This document shows positions 1 to 5,439 of a DNA stretch of 5,439 bases, piece after piece (position 1 is the stretch's first letter; each line of letters opens with the position of its first letter). Under the pieces are notes generated by a model that saw only the letters and a list, made by a program, of their open reading frames with translations, was not told the DNA's origin and searched no databases. Origin of the DNA: Spirochaetales bacterium (lineage in GTDB: Bacteria > Spirochaetota > Spirochaetia > SPDA01); the NCBI GenBank assembly GCA_004525155.1, contig SPDA01000183.1, positions 1 through 5,439 of the forward strand, read 5' to 3'. The position numbers and the translations under genes are program-made.

Positions 1-1
1 C

Positions 2-1198
2 ATGCGCGACGGGGCCCTGGGGCTTGCGGCGGCATCGAGGAGCTGCGGGATCAACGCTCAGGTGCTTCCCATGCAGGATGAGAAGGACCTGGAGTGGGGC
101 AGAAAATACACGTCTTCCAGGGAGTGTTTCCCCATGATCTGTACCACCGGCAGTTTTATAAAGAAGCTGATGGAACCCGGCATCGATCCGAAAAAAGTGA
201 GTTTCTTCATGCCGGACCACAACGGGCCCTGCCGTTTCGGCCAGTACAACAGGTTCCAGAGGATCCTTTTTAACCGTCTCGGTTTTGAGGATGTCAGCAT
301 CGTGGCCCCCTCCAACGATAATTCCTACGCCGGCCTTTCGGGTGGATACGGCAACAGGTTCCGGATAGCGGCTGTCCGCGGCATCGTTTCCATCGATCTT
401 CTGCGGAAACTCCAGCTCGAAACCCGGCCCTACGAACTTGTAAAGGGCGACACGGACCGGATTTACAAGGATTACCTTAACGCCATCGTTAAATCGATAG
501 AAGAGGGTTCCGGAACCACGGCGGAGGTCCTTCACCAGGCTGCTCTGGCCTTCCAGGCCATACCGAGGTCGAACGGCAGCCGCAAACCGGTAATCGCCGT
601 GGTCGGCGAGATCTTCATGCGCGACAATGCCTTCTGTTCCGGGTTTGTGGCCGACAGGCTCGAAGCCCTCGGCGCGGAGGTTCTCATGTCGCCTTTCCGG
701 GAATGGATTACCTATTCCACCTACCGCTACTGGAGGGACAGTGTATGGAAGGGGGACAGGAAGGGACTGCGCAAAGCCGGTCTCCAGAAATTTTTCACGA
801 ACATCCTCTATCACCAGCTGGACAAAGCCATTGACGGCATGGCGGACATGGACAAGGAAGTTGAACTGCAAGAAATGCTCGAGTATTGCGGACCCTACAT
901 TCACCGTGATTACGACGGCGACCCTGCCCTTAATCTAGGCAACTGCGTCCACCTGGTGGAGCAGGGTGTCTCGGGTATCGCAAATATCCTGCCCTTTACC
1001 TGCATGCCGGGCACGGTTGTTACCTCCCTTTCATCCGCCTTCAGAAAGGATCATGACAACATACCCTGGGTGAACATTGCCTACGACGGCCAGGAGGACA
1101 CGGGCATTGAGACCAGGCTACAGGCTTTCATCTATCAGGCAAAGGAATATGCGGAGAGAAAGGGCCTGACAAAGACGGCGGAAGCGATGGTTCATTAG
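2..1198 (+). CDS. 2-hydroxyacyl-CoA dehydratase / CoA-activase-related protein, C-terminal portion (5' end outside window)
   Basis: This is the last 398 codons of a protein related to the activases and Fe-S dehydratase subunits of 2-hydroxyacyl-CoA dehydratases (DUF2229/COG3581-type). The frame is open to the left edge, so the ATG at base 2 is probably an internal Met. Family-like segments, numbered from that Met, are CFPMICTTG (42-50), DHNGPCRFGQY (72-82), GEIFMRDNAFCSGF (202-215), NCVHLVEQGVSG (314-325) and PFTCMPGTVV (331-340). Cysteines at 42, 47, 77, 212, 296, 315 and 334 are candidates for Fe-S ligation. Family members are usually large cytoplasmic proteins that combine an ASKHA-type ATPase activase with a dehydratase-like module that carries Fe-S clusters; only the latter part is visible. 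The natural substrate of this subgroup is not established, and nothing nearby on the same strand helps. The gene converges on the transporter operon and looks unrelated to it. The family call is fairly sure, the reaction is not. Confidence 0.85.
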   Translation: MRDGALGLAAASRSCGINAQVLPMQDEKDLEWGRKYTSSRECFPMICTTGSFIKKLMEPGIDPKKVSFFMPDHNGPCRFGQYNRFQRILFNRLGFEDVSIVAPSNDNSYAGLSGGYGNRFRIAAVRGIVSIDLLRKLQLETRPYELVKGDTDRIYKDYLNAIVKSIEEGSGTTAEVLHQAALAFQAIPRSNGSRKPVIAVVGEIFMRDNAFCSGFVADRLEALGAEVLMSPFREWITYSTYRYWRDSVWKGDRKGLRKAGLQKFFTNILYHQLDKAIDGMADMDKEVELQEMLEYCGPYIHRDYDGDPALNLGNCVHLVEQGVSGIANILPFTCMPGTVVTSLSSAFRKDHDNIPWVNIAYDGQEDTGIETRLQAFIYQAKEYAERKGLTKTAEAMVH

Positions 1199-1234
1199 TA
1201 CGGCGCTTGCAGGGGCAATGAAACAAGGGGTTTG

Positions 1235-1250
1235 CGGATTGAGTAATCCG
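1235..1250. repeat. Perfect 6-bp inverted repeat between convergent genes
   Basis: CGGATT, a four-base loop GAGT, then AATCCG, located 36 bases after the dehydratase-like stop. It could form a small hairpin in transcripts from either strand. Neither side has a T-run, so it is not a standard intrinsic terminator. It may be a weak terminator or mRNA end structure for the convergent genes, or chance. Confidence 0.35.
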
Positions 1251-1278
1251 GAAGGAACGAATCCCGCCCCGCTTAACT

Positions 1279-1645
1279 TTATCCCTTCAGGTCCGGGTTT
1301 CCCGGTCCGAAGTGTTTGAGCATCACTATCGGGTCGGTGGCGGAATCCTTGAGTTCCCGGACTGCTTCCGCCAGTGTTATCTTTTCATTTTTAGAACCAT
1401 TTTGGAAAACGACCATACGAAAGCCCTCGTTCGGGCTGGTTTTAGGTCTGGTATCCGCAGGCGTTGTTGAGAAAAACCATCGTTCATAGATTCCGCCTAT
1501 CCCCGCCGAATGCGTGGTAATAGGATGGATGAAGTTAAATCCTCCTGCCCGGAACACAAAAAGCCCGGGGCACTCATATGGGCGCCAGGCTCAGAATACC
1601 GCGGCCCTGCTCGAGGGCTTTTTCTGCGATGGATTTGACCGACAT
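1279..1645 (-). pseudogene. Broken and truncated class I mannose-6-phosphate isomerase-like (cupin) gene
   Basis: The remnant is visible only when two frames are joined. From an ATG at 1645 the reading begins MSVKSIAEKALEQGRGI, and meets TGA at 1576-1574 where a Trp would be expected (API-stop-VPRAF). It continues VPRAFCVPGRRI, meets TAA at 1537-1535, then reads LHPSYYHAFGGDR. Near 1495 a net +1 shift moves the coding sense to the frame that reads GGIYERWFFSTTPADT, then SPNEGFRMVVFQNG and ITLAEAVRELKD, and ends at the stop at 1279. From memory, the pieces W-VPR-FC-PGRR, LHPDDYYA, GGI-ERW-ST-PADN and EDEGL occur in this order near the N terminus of class I phosphomannose-isomerase-like cupin proteins. 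The later cupin and metal-binding part is absent. It starts 20 bases after the permease stop on the same strand, so it was probably the last gene of the operon, perhaps isomerising the imported sugar. That it is a pseudogene is well supported; the family is a moderate-confidence call. Confidence 0.65.
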
Positions 1646-1665
1646 TATTCCGCTTCTTGTTTTAA

Positions 1666-2604
1666 TTAATCGGCTGTCTGACGCAGCCTGTCGAGAAGTA
1701 CTGCGCCGATAATGATAAGACCCTTAACGAAAAGCTGAAAGTAAGGCGATATCCCGAGGAGGTTCATCCCGTTATTGATAACGCCGATAAGAAGCGCCCC
1801 AATGAGGGTACCCCATACTCCGCCTCTGCCTCCGCTCAAACTCGTGCCGCCGATAACCACTGCAGCGATTACATCAAGCTCATATCCCTGCCCCGCTACC
1901 GGCTCCGCCGAGTTCAGCCGTGAGGTCAATATCAGCGCGCTGATAGCTGATGCAATGCCCGAAATGATGTAGACGATAGTCTTATAGAAGTTTGAGTTTA
2001 TGCCGGAAAGTTTGACTGTCTCTTCGTTGCCGCCGATGGCGTAGGTATAACGGCCGAGCCGTGTCTGTGTGAGGATAAGCCAGGCTATGACGACTGTCAG
2101 AATAAAAATGATTATCGGTACGGGCACGGACAGGATGTCGCCGCCCCCGATAAATCGATACGTTTCGTTGAACCCGCTTATAGGGTATCCTTTTGTGAAA
2201 ATAAGTGTCAAACTGCGTGCTATGCTCATCATTCCGAGTGTTACCACGAATGGAGCAATCCGGCCGATTGTAATCAGCAAGCCGTTTGCGAGCCCGCATC
2301 CTATCCCAATCAGCAACGCAACAAGTACCACAGGCAACATGCCTACGCCCGACTTCAGCATTCCCGCTGCCACCGCTCCCGCAATCGCGAGAATTGAGCC
2401 TACAGAAAGGTCTATTCCTCCTGTGAGAATAATGAAGGTCATACCAATTGCCATTATGCCGAAAATCGAACTTTGCCGGACGATATTCAGAATATTCGTG
2501 ATACTGAGGAAAACAGGGGAAAGGATCGTAAGAATTGCGCAGATAATGATGAAAGCAATAACAATACCGTAAGAACGGAATATATGCTTGATGTTAAACT
2601 TCAT
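1666..2604 (-). CDS. rbsC: Ribose-type sugar ABC transporter, permease subunit
   Basis: An inner-membrane permease of the BPD_transp_2 family (RbsC/XylH/AraH-like) that forms the sugar channel with the ATPase and binding protein encoded upstream. The 312 residues match the usual RbsC length and are mostly hydrophobic, with several membrane segments (about 12-33, 46-61, 68-83, 88-112, 115-137, 161-180, 206-228, 244-255, 264-284 and 292-305). Family blocks include GMTFIILTGGIDLSVGS (54-70), GLANGLLITIGRIAPFVVTL (104-123), the cytoplasmic loop GGNEETVKLSGI (191-202) that probably contacts the ATPase, and AEPVAGQGYELDVIAAVVIG (233-252). The start at 2604 gives a typical short cytoplasmic N terminus and has AAGGAAGG six bases upstream; an in-frame ATG at 2661 lies inside the ATPase gene and lacks family support. 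The gene overlaps the ATPase gene by 11 bp, which suggests translational coupling. Transporter type is sure; the exact sugar is not. Confidence 0.93.
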   Translation of the reverse strand: MKFNIKHIFRSYGIVIAFIIICAILTILSPVFLSITNILNIVRQSSIFGIMAIGMTFIILTGGIDLSVGSILAIAGAVAAGMLKSGVGMLPVVLVALLIGIGCGLANGLLITIGRIAPFVVTLGMMSIARSLTLIFTKGYPISGFNETYRFIGGGDILSVPVPIIIFILTVVIAWLILTQTRLGRYTYAIGGNEETVKLSGINSNFYKTIVYIISGIASAISALILTSRLNSAEPVAGQGYELDVIAAVVIGGTSLSGGRGGVWGTLIGALLIGVINNGMNLLGISPYFQLFVKGLIIIGAVLLDRLRQTAD

Positions 2605-4129
2605 TATTAACCTTCCTTTCTGCTCTTTCACGGGAACTATCAGCCTTGAGCCCCAGGGCATAGCTCATCACTTCTTCTTCTGTCGCATTGCCGCGGTTAA
2701 ACTCTTTTACAATCCTGCCTTCATGCACAACGATGATTCGGTTGCTCACGTGCATCACTTCCGGCAGTTCCGATGAAATCATGATAATAGCGGCGCCGCC
2801 TCCGGCAAGGGCCTGCATCAGTCTGTAAATTTCCGCCTTCGCTCCCACGTCGATGCCGCGCGTTGGTTCGTCGAAGATATATACCGCACAGTTACGGACA
2901 AACCATTTCGACAGTACTACCTTCTGCTGGTTGCCCCCGGAGAGATTACGCACTTCCTGACGGAGGGAAGGGGTTTTAATGCCGAGGCTGTTTACCATGT
3001 TCTTTACCAGATCGAGAATACTGCGCCACTTTATAAACCCCAGAGTATTATGGAGGTCAAGAATCGTGAGCGCTGAATTGTCAAGGACGGAAAGCCCCAG
3101 TACAAGCCCCTGCTTCTTTCTCTCCTCCGGAATCAGGGCGATGCCGTTCTTGACGGCTTCCCTTGTCCTTCGAATTTTGAGTTCTTTTCCCCGAAGGAAT
3201 ATTTTTCCCGAATCTCTTTTTCGGTAACCATAGATCAGCTGCATAATCTCCGTCCGCCCCGCGCCTACAAGCCCTGCGAAACCCAGAATTTCGCCCCGGT
3301 GAACACGGAAGGAAACATCCGTGCACACGCCCTTTTTCGAAAGCCCTTCGACGCGCAGGACTTCCTCGATGGTGGGGCTTTCAGCGGTGGCATACTGTTC
3401 GGTGAGTTTACGCCCGACCATATGCCTTATAATCTCGTCGACAGAAATATCGGAAAGGGGCGACGTCTTTATTAGTTCCCCGTCCCGCAATACGGTTACA
3501 CGGTCGGCAACCTTGTGAATTTCTTCGAGACGGTGGGAGATGTATACGATTGAGACGCCCTTGCGTTTAAGGTTATGTATTATTTCGAAAAGCTTATCGA
3601 CCTCGCCGCCGGTGAGGGATGCTGTTGGTTCGTCCATAACCAGTATGTCTGCCTTGATTGAAAGCGCCTTCGCAATTTCTACAACCTGCTGATATGCCGG
3701 TCCTATCGTGTGGATTTTCGCGCGGGGATCGATAAAAAGATCGAAAGGCTCGAGAAGATCTACGACATCCTCCCTCATTTTTTTCCAATCTATAAGGCCG
3801 CCCTTCCTTTTCGGTTCCCGGCCGAGGAAAATATTTTCCGCTACCGAAAAATAAGGTACCAGGTTCAGTTCCTGATAAATGACGCTGATCCCGGCGTTGA
3901 GCATATCCCGGGGACCTGTGGGTACCATAGTTCGGCCTTTGAGCCGGATTTCCCCCTCGTCTGCCCGATATACACCGGATAGAATCTTGATAAGTGTGGA
4001 TTTACCCGCCCCGTTTTCACCTACGAGCGCATGCGCCTCCCCCTGGAATAGATCAAAGTCCACCTTTTTAAGCGCATTAACCCCTGGGAAGCTCTTGCTG
4101 ATTCCGGTCATTGTTAACAGTGTATTCAT
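2594..4129 (-). CDS. rbsA: Ribose-type sugar ABC transporter, two-domain ATPase subunit
   Basis: A cytoplasmic ATPase with two fused ABC domains that powers sugar import through the permease; 511 residues, usual for RbsA/MglA/XylG. Domain 1 (about 1-240) has Walker A GENGAGKST (37-45, Lys43), Q-loop Gln86, Walker B ILVMDEPTA (162-170, Asp166, Glu167) and switch His199. Its signature, normally close to LSGGQ, reads IGPAYQQ (142-148). Domain 2 (about 255-495) has a family-typical degenerate Walker A GLVGAGRTE (286-294, Arg292 for Lys), a good signature LSGGNQQKV (396-404), Walker B VYIFDEPTRG (416-425) and Ser-Ser-Glu (452-454) where the switch His would be. One competent and one degenerate ATP site are expected. 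The start at 4129 places MNTLLTMTGISKSFPGV at the normal N terminus; its Shine-Dalgarno sequence is distant. The gene follows the binding-protein gene after 82 bases and overlaps the permease gene by 11. Confidence 0.95.
   Translation of the reverse strand: MNTLLTMTGISKSFPGVNALKKVDFDLFQGEAHALVGENGAGKSTLIKILSGVYRADEGEIRLKGRTMVPTGPRDMLNAGISVIYQELNLVPYFSVAENIFLGREPKRKGGLIDWKKMREDVVDLLEPFDLFIDPRAKIHTIGPAYQQVVEIAKALSIKADILVMDEPTASLTGGEVDKLFEIIHNLKRKGVSIVYISHRLEEIHKVADRVTVLRDGELIKTSPLSDISVDEIIRHMVGRKLTEQYATAESPTIEEVLRVEGLSKKGVCTDVSFRVHRGEILGFAGLVGAGRTEIMQLIYGYRKRDSGKIFLRGKELKIRRTREAVKNGIALIPEERKKQGLVLGLSVLDNSALTILDLHNTLGFIKWRSILDLVKNMVNSLGIKTPSLRQEVRNLSGGNQQKVVLSKWFVRNCAVYIFDEPTRGIDVGAKAEIYRLMQALAGGGAAIIMISSELPEVMHVSNRIIVVHEGRIVKEFNRGNATEEEVMSYALGLKADSSRERAERKVNNEV
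2611..2618 (-). promoter_or_regulatory. Ribosome binding site that sets the permease start
   Basis: Read on the minus strand, AAGGAAGG lies six bases before the ATG at 2604. It sits inside the last codons of the ATPase gene (Arg-Lys-Val). It favours the 312-residue permease over the 19-residue N-terminal extension that would start at 2661. Confidence 0.7.
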
Positions 4130-4144
4130 GTCGGTTGGATATTG

Positions 4145-4150
4145 CCCCTT
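4145..4150 (-). promoter_or_regulatory. Distant Shine-Dalgarno of the ATPase gene
   Basis: On the minus strand AAGGGG lies 15 bases before the ATG at 4129, longer than the usual 5-9. No better site is nearer and no other start fits the family N terminus. AGGGGC here (plus 4144-4149) is exactly complementary to GCCCCT in the 5' arm and loop of the upstream hairpin (plus 4171-4176), so the site could be masked by RNA pairing. Confidence 0.45.
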
Positions 4151-4151
4151 G

Positions 4152-4182
4152 ATAATAAAGCCGGCGCCGCAGGGGCGCCGGC
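4152..4182 (-). terminator. Intercistronic hairpin with T-rich run (partial terminator or mRNA stabiliser)
   Basis: On the minus strand GCCGGCGCC (plus 4182-4174) and GGCGCCGGC (plus 4168-4160) form a perfect 9-bp GC stem around the loop CCTGC, followed directly by TTTATTAT. It lies between the binding-protein stop and the ATPase start. Such structures in sugar ABC operons commonly let most transcripts end after the binding-protein gene, or shield its mRNA from 3' decay, so that the binding protein outnumbers the membrane complex. The T-run is interrupted by A, so partial rather than full termination is likely. Confidence 0.65.
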
Positions 4183-4193
4183 CTTTGTGCTTT

Positions 4194-4207
4194 GAGTTCC
4201 TTAACTC
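4194..4207. repeat. Small inverted repeat just after the binding-protein gene
   Basis: On the plus strand GAGTT, loop CCTT, AACTC forms a perfect 5-bp stem. It lies five bases beyond the binding-protein stop and eleven bases before the strong GC hairpin in transcription order. It may act with that hairpin as a tandem mRNA end structure, but is short enough to be chance. Confidence 0.3.
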
Positions 4208-4211
4208 GTTT

Positions 4212-5132
4212 TTAAGGTGCCGAGGTAACGGCTTTCGGTGAAATGTATATTACCGAATTCGCCGGTTTCTTTTTATCTTTAATAAAATCCACAAGAGCGT
4301 TTATTGCCTGTCCTGCCTGCTGGCCGGGAAACTGGTCAATGGTCGCACCGAGTTTTCCTTCCTTCATATAGGCAAAGGCGTCAGGCGTAGCGTCAAATCC
4401 TGCTGTTATCTTTTTTTTCAGATCTATGCCGGCGGAGGACATGGCTTCGATCGCGCCGATGATCATCTCGTCGTTGGCACCGAACACAGCATCAAAATTT
4501 GGATTCGACTGCATCAGGTTTTCCATAACGTCGTGACCTTTGGCCCTGCTGAATTCCGCTGTCTGGCTTACAAGGATTTTCACTTGCGACGCGTTGATGA
4601 CTTCGTCAAAACCTTTCTTCCTGTCTATAGCGGGGGAAGACCCGGTTGTCCCTTCAAGCTCAATGACCGACCCTTTCCCTCCAAGTTTTTCGATAATAAA
4701 CCTGGCTGCAGCGCGCCCGCCTTCAACATTGTCTGCCCCGACATGAACGAGTACCTTGTCCGTGTTAGCTTTCCGATCGACTGTTGCGACTGGAATACCC
4801 GCTTTAACGGCGGCCTCTATGGCCGGAACGAGGGAATCGACAGTCATCGGGGAAATCAGGATACCGTTGACCTTCTGAGCAATAAAACCTTCCACCGCGG
4901 CTGCCTGCTTTGCCGAATCATTCTGCGCGTCGACAAATATGATCTTCACACCGAGTTTCGCGGCTACGGCATCCGCATCGTTTTTCATAGTCACGAAAAA
5001 TGGGAACTGCAGGCCGGGGACCGTCATGCCAATAACGATCTGACCGCTTCCTGCCTCCTTCGTTCCTCCCGCGAACAATACAACCGGAAGAAGAAACAAC
5101 ACCGTAAGAATAATCAAGAATGTTCGTTTCAT
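4212..5132 (-). CDS. rbsB: Sugar ABC transporter, periplasmic substrate-binding protein (RbsB-like)
   Basis: A periplasmic binding protein of the Peripla_BP_4 (ribose/galactose-binding) fold that delivers sugar to the permease; 306 residues, usual length. Residues 1-21 are a signal peptide (Lys-Arg, hydrophobic core, LFA) followed by GGTKEA. There is no lipobox Cys, so it is probably cleaved by signal peptidase I. Against E. coli RbsB as I remember it, equivalents of the sugar contacts are kept: Phe45/Phe46, Asp119-Arg120 (VDRK), Arg171 (IDRKKGF), Phe194, Asn220-Asp221 (GANDE), Asp247 (GFDATPDA) and Gln267 (TIDQFPGQ). Two Asn contacts appear changed, to Phe43 and Ser94, so the ligand may be a pentose or hexose other than ribose. 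The start at 5132 has AAGGAGG five bases upstream. First gene of the operon and probably the most expressed, given the hairpin behind it. The gene symbol is by family resemblance only. Confidence 0.93.
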   Translation of the reverse strand: MKRTFLIILTVLFLLPVVLFAGGTKEAGSGQIVIGMTVPGLQFPFFVTMKNDADAVAAKLGVKIIFVDAQNDSAKQAAAVEGFIAQKVNGILISPMTVDSLVPAIEAAVKAGIPVATVDRKANTDKVLVHVGADNVEGGRAAARFIIEKLGGKGSVIELEGTTGSSPAIDRKKGFDEVINASQVKILVSQTAEFSRAKGHDVMENLMQSNPNFDAVFGANDEMIIGAIEAMSSAGIDLKKKITAGFDATPDAFAYMKEGKLGATIDQFPGQQAGQAINALVDFIKDKKKPANSVIYISPKAVTSAP

Positions 5133-5183
5133 ACTATCCTCCTTTCCTTATAAAAGTTACCTGTCGATACTCTGTTCGCCACT

Positions 5184-5213
5184 ATTAAAACGGTTCGGTA
5201 TACTTTTAAACAA
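5184..5213 (-). promoter_or_regulatory. Candidate sigma-70-type promoter of the transporter operon
   Basis: On the minus strand TTGTTT (plus 5213-5208) and TTTAAT (plus 5189-5184) are separated by 18 bases. The -10 box has one mismatch to TATAAT; the -35 box matches mainly in TTG. Transcription would begin near 5177, giving a leader of about 45 bases before the ATG at 5132. The surrounding DNA (about 5184-5232) is clearly more AT-rich than the genes. Confidence 0.45.
5185..5209. promoter_or_regulatory. Inverted repeat over the promoter, possible operator
   Basis: TTAAAA and TTTTAA form 6-bp inverted arms separated by 13 bases, covering the spacer and -10 box of the candidate promoter. A regulator bound here would block transcription. 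The centre (CGGTTCGGTATAC) is not itself palindromic and I cannot assign a regulator family. In AT-rich DNA such arms can arise by chance. Confidence 0.3.
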
Positions 5214-5234
5214 TTTTTTATTTTAAATAATCGC

Positions 5235-5439
5235 TTACAGGTATTGTTTTTTCACCTCCTTACCCTGCTTTATTGCTACAAAAACGATCGTCTTTATGCC
5301 TTCCGGCATTCCACCGCTACATTTGGATGAAAGGTAGGCTTTCCGCGTCTCGATCCGCCCGTCTTTTCTGCGATTGCAGAATTCCGACAACCTTTTGTAA
5401 GTCTATTGCATCGGCAAAGATATTGTCAATTCCTGCAAA
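5235..5439 (-). pseudogene. Decayed ISAs1-family transposase fragment (continues past right edge)
   Basis: Two overlapping partial frames on the minus strand appear to be one degraded gene. The first, open from the right edge to a TAG at 5319-5317, includes DNIFADAIDLQKVVGILQSQ. After a net +1 shift around AGAAAAGACGGG (about 5365-5376) the second reads KDGRIETRKAYLSSK and then MPEGIKTIVFVAIKQGKEVK, ending at TAA 5237-5235. ISAs1-type (H-repeat-associated) DDE transposases have, in this order, a GHGRIETR motif, a Tyr-x-Ser/Val-Ser stretch, then a WPGIKSIV-like strand and a GK-T-E-RYYISSL segment; the fragment resembles the first three well and the start of the fourth. The rest of the transposase is absent and no terminal inverted repeats are visible. 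The match is from memory of the family, so the assignment is moderate. The remnant lies directly upstream of the transporter promoter. Confidence 0.5.

Noticed and set aside
1293..1305. CCGGG-TTT-CCCGG inverted repeat as a terminator of the transporter operon
   Set aside because: The 5-bp stem has no T-run on the minus strand and lies within the remnant coding sequence.
1279..1557. A stand-alone 92-residue minus-strand protein starting at the GTG at 1557
   Set aside because: Similarity to the same family continues upstream in another frame to an ATG at 1645, no ribosome binding site fits the GTG, and the product lacks most of the family domain. Treated as part of the pseudogene.
1574..1576. 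TGA at a Trp position as a sign of UGA recoding or an alternative genetic code
   Set aside because: The three transporter genes and the dehydratase-like gene have no internal TGA and use TGG for Trp, and the same remnant also has a TAA and a frameshift.
1604..1623. GCCCT-loop-AGGGC followed by five T on the plus strand, like an intrinsic terminator
   Set aside because: The stem is only 5 bp, it lies about 400 bases beyond the plus-strand gene, and the bases are explained as coding sequence of the broken minus-strand gene.
2069..2572. A 167-residue plus-strand open frame opposite the permease gene
   Set aside because: Its Ile/Pro/Thr-rich translation is the expected mirror of a hydrophobic membrane protein, and no family is recognisable.
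4533..5153. A 206-residue plus-strand open frame opposite the binding-protein gene
   Set aside because: Antisense to a clearly real gene, with no family resemblance and no ribosome binding site noticed; a shadow of the other strand's codon use.
5252..5262. TAAGGAGGTGA on the minus strand, a perfect match to the anti-Shine-Dalgarno sequence
   Set aside because: No ATG, GTG or TTG start with a usable frame follows at proper distance. The bases are explained as Gly-Lys-Glu-Val codons of the transposase-like remnant.
5400..5429. TTGACA-N18-TAGACT promoter-like sequence on the minus strand
   Set aside because: The -35 box is perfect but the -10 is poor, it lies inside the transposase-like frame, and it is over 250 bases from the operon start. 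The promoter at 5184-5213 fits better.

Overview
The window looks like a bacterial chromosome segment, probably from a spirochaete. This is an inference. The main clue is the substrate-binding protein: its signal peptide is followed at once by an Ala-Gly-Gly-Thr-Lys-Glu-Ala start to the mature protein with no lipobox cysteine, a style common in Treponema/Spirochaeta-type binding proteins. Base composition is moderate, with AT-rich DNA only just upstream of the transporter operon.

Left part (1-1198, + strand): the 3' portion of a gene for a protein of the 2-hydroxyacyl-CoA dehydratase / CoA-enzyme activase-related group (DUF2229/COG3581 type). Its start lies beyond the left edge. A short gap with a small perfect inverted repeat (1235-1250) separates it from the convergent genes on the other strand.

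Centre and right (5132 down to 1279, - strand): a ribose-type sugar ABC transporter operon, read right to left. The order is periplasmic binding protein (5132-4212), an intercistronic GC-rich hairpin followed by a T-rich run (about 4182-4152), the two-domain ATPase (4129-2594) and the permease (2604-1666). ATPase and permease genes overlap by 11 bp. Twenty bases after the permease stop begins a fourth reading frame that is clearly broken. Pieced together from two frames, it resembles the N-terminal part of a class I mannose-6-phosphate-isomerase-like cupin protein, with two in-frame stops, one frameshift and a missing C-terminal part. It was probably the last gene of the operon, acting on the imported sugar.

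Right edge (5133-5439): a likely promoter for the transporter operon, with an A/T inverted repeat that could be an operator. Upstream of it lies what looks like a decayed internal piece of an ISAs1-family transposase, split over two frames and running off the window.

Taken together, this is an apparently intact sugar importer flanked by two decayed genes. The sugar is uncertain, because the binding pocket keeps most but not all ribose-contacting residues of RbsB. No tRNA, rRNA or CRISPR array was seen, and I found no convincing new defence or mobile system.
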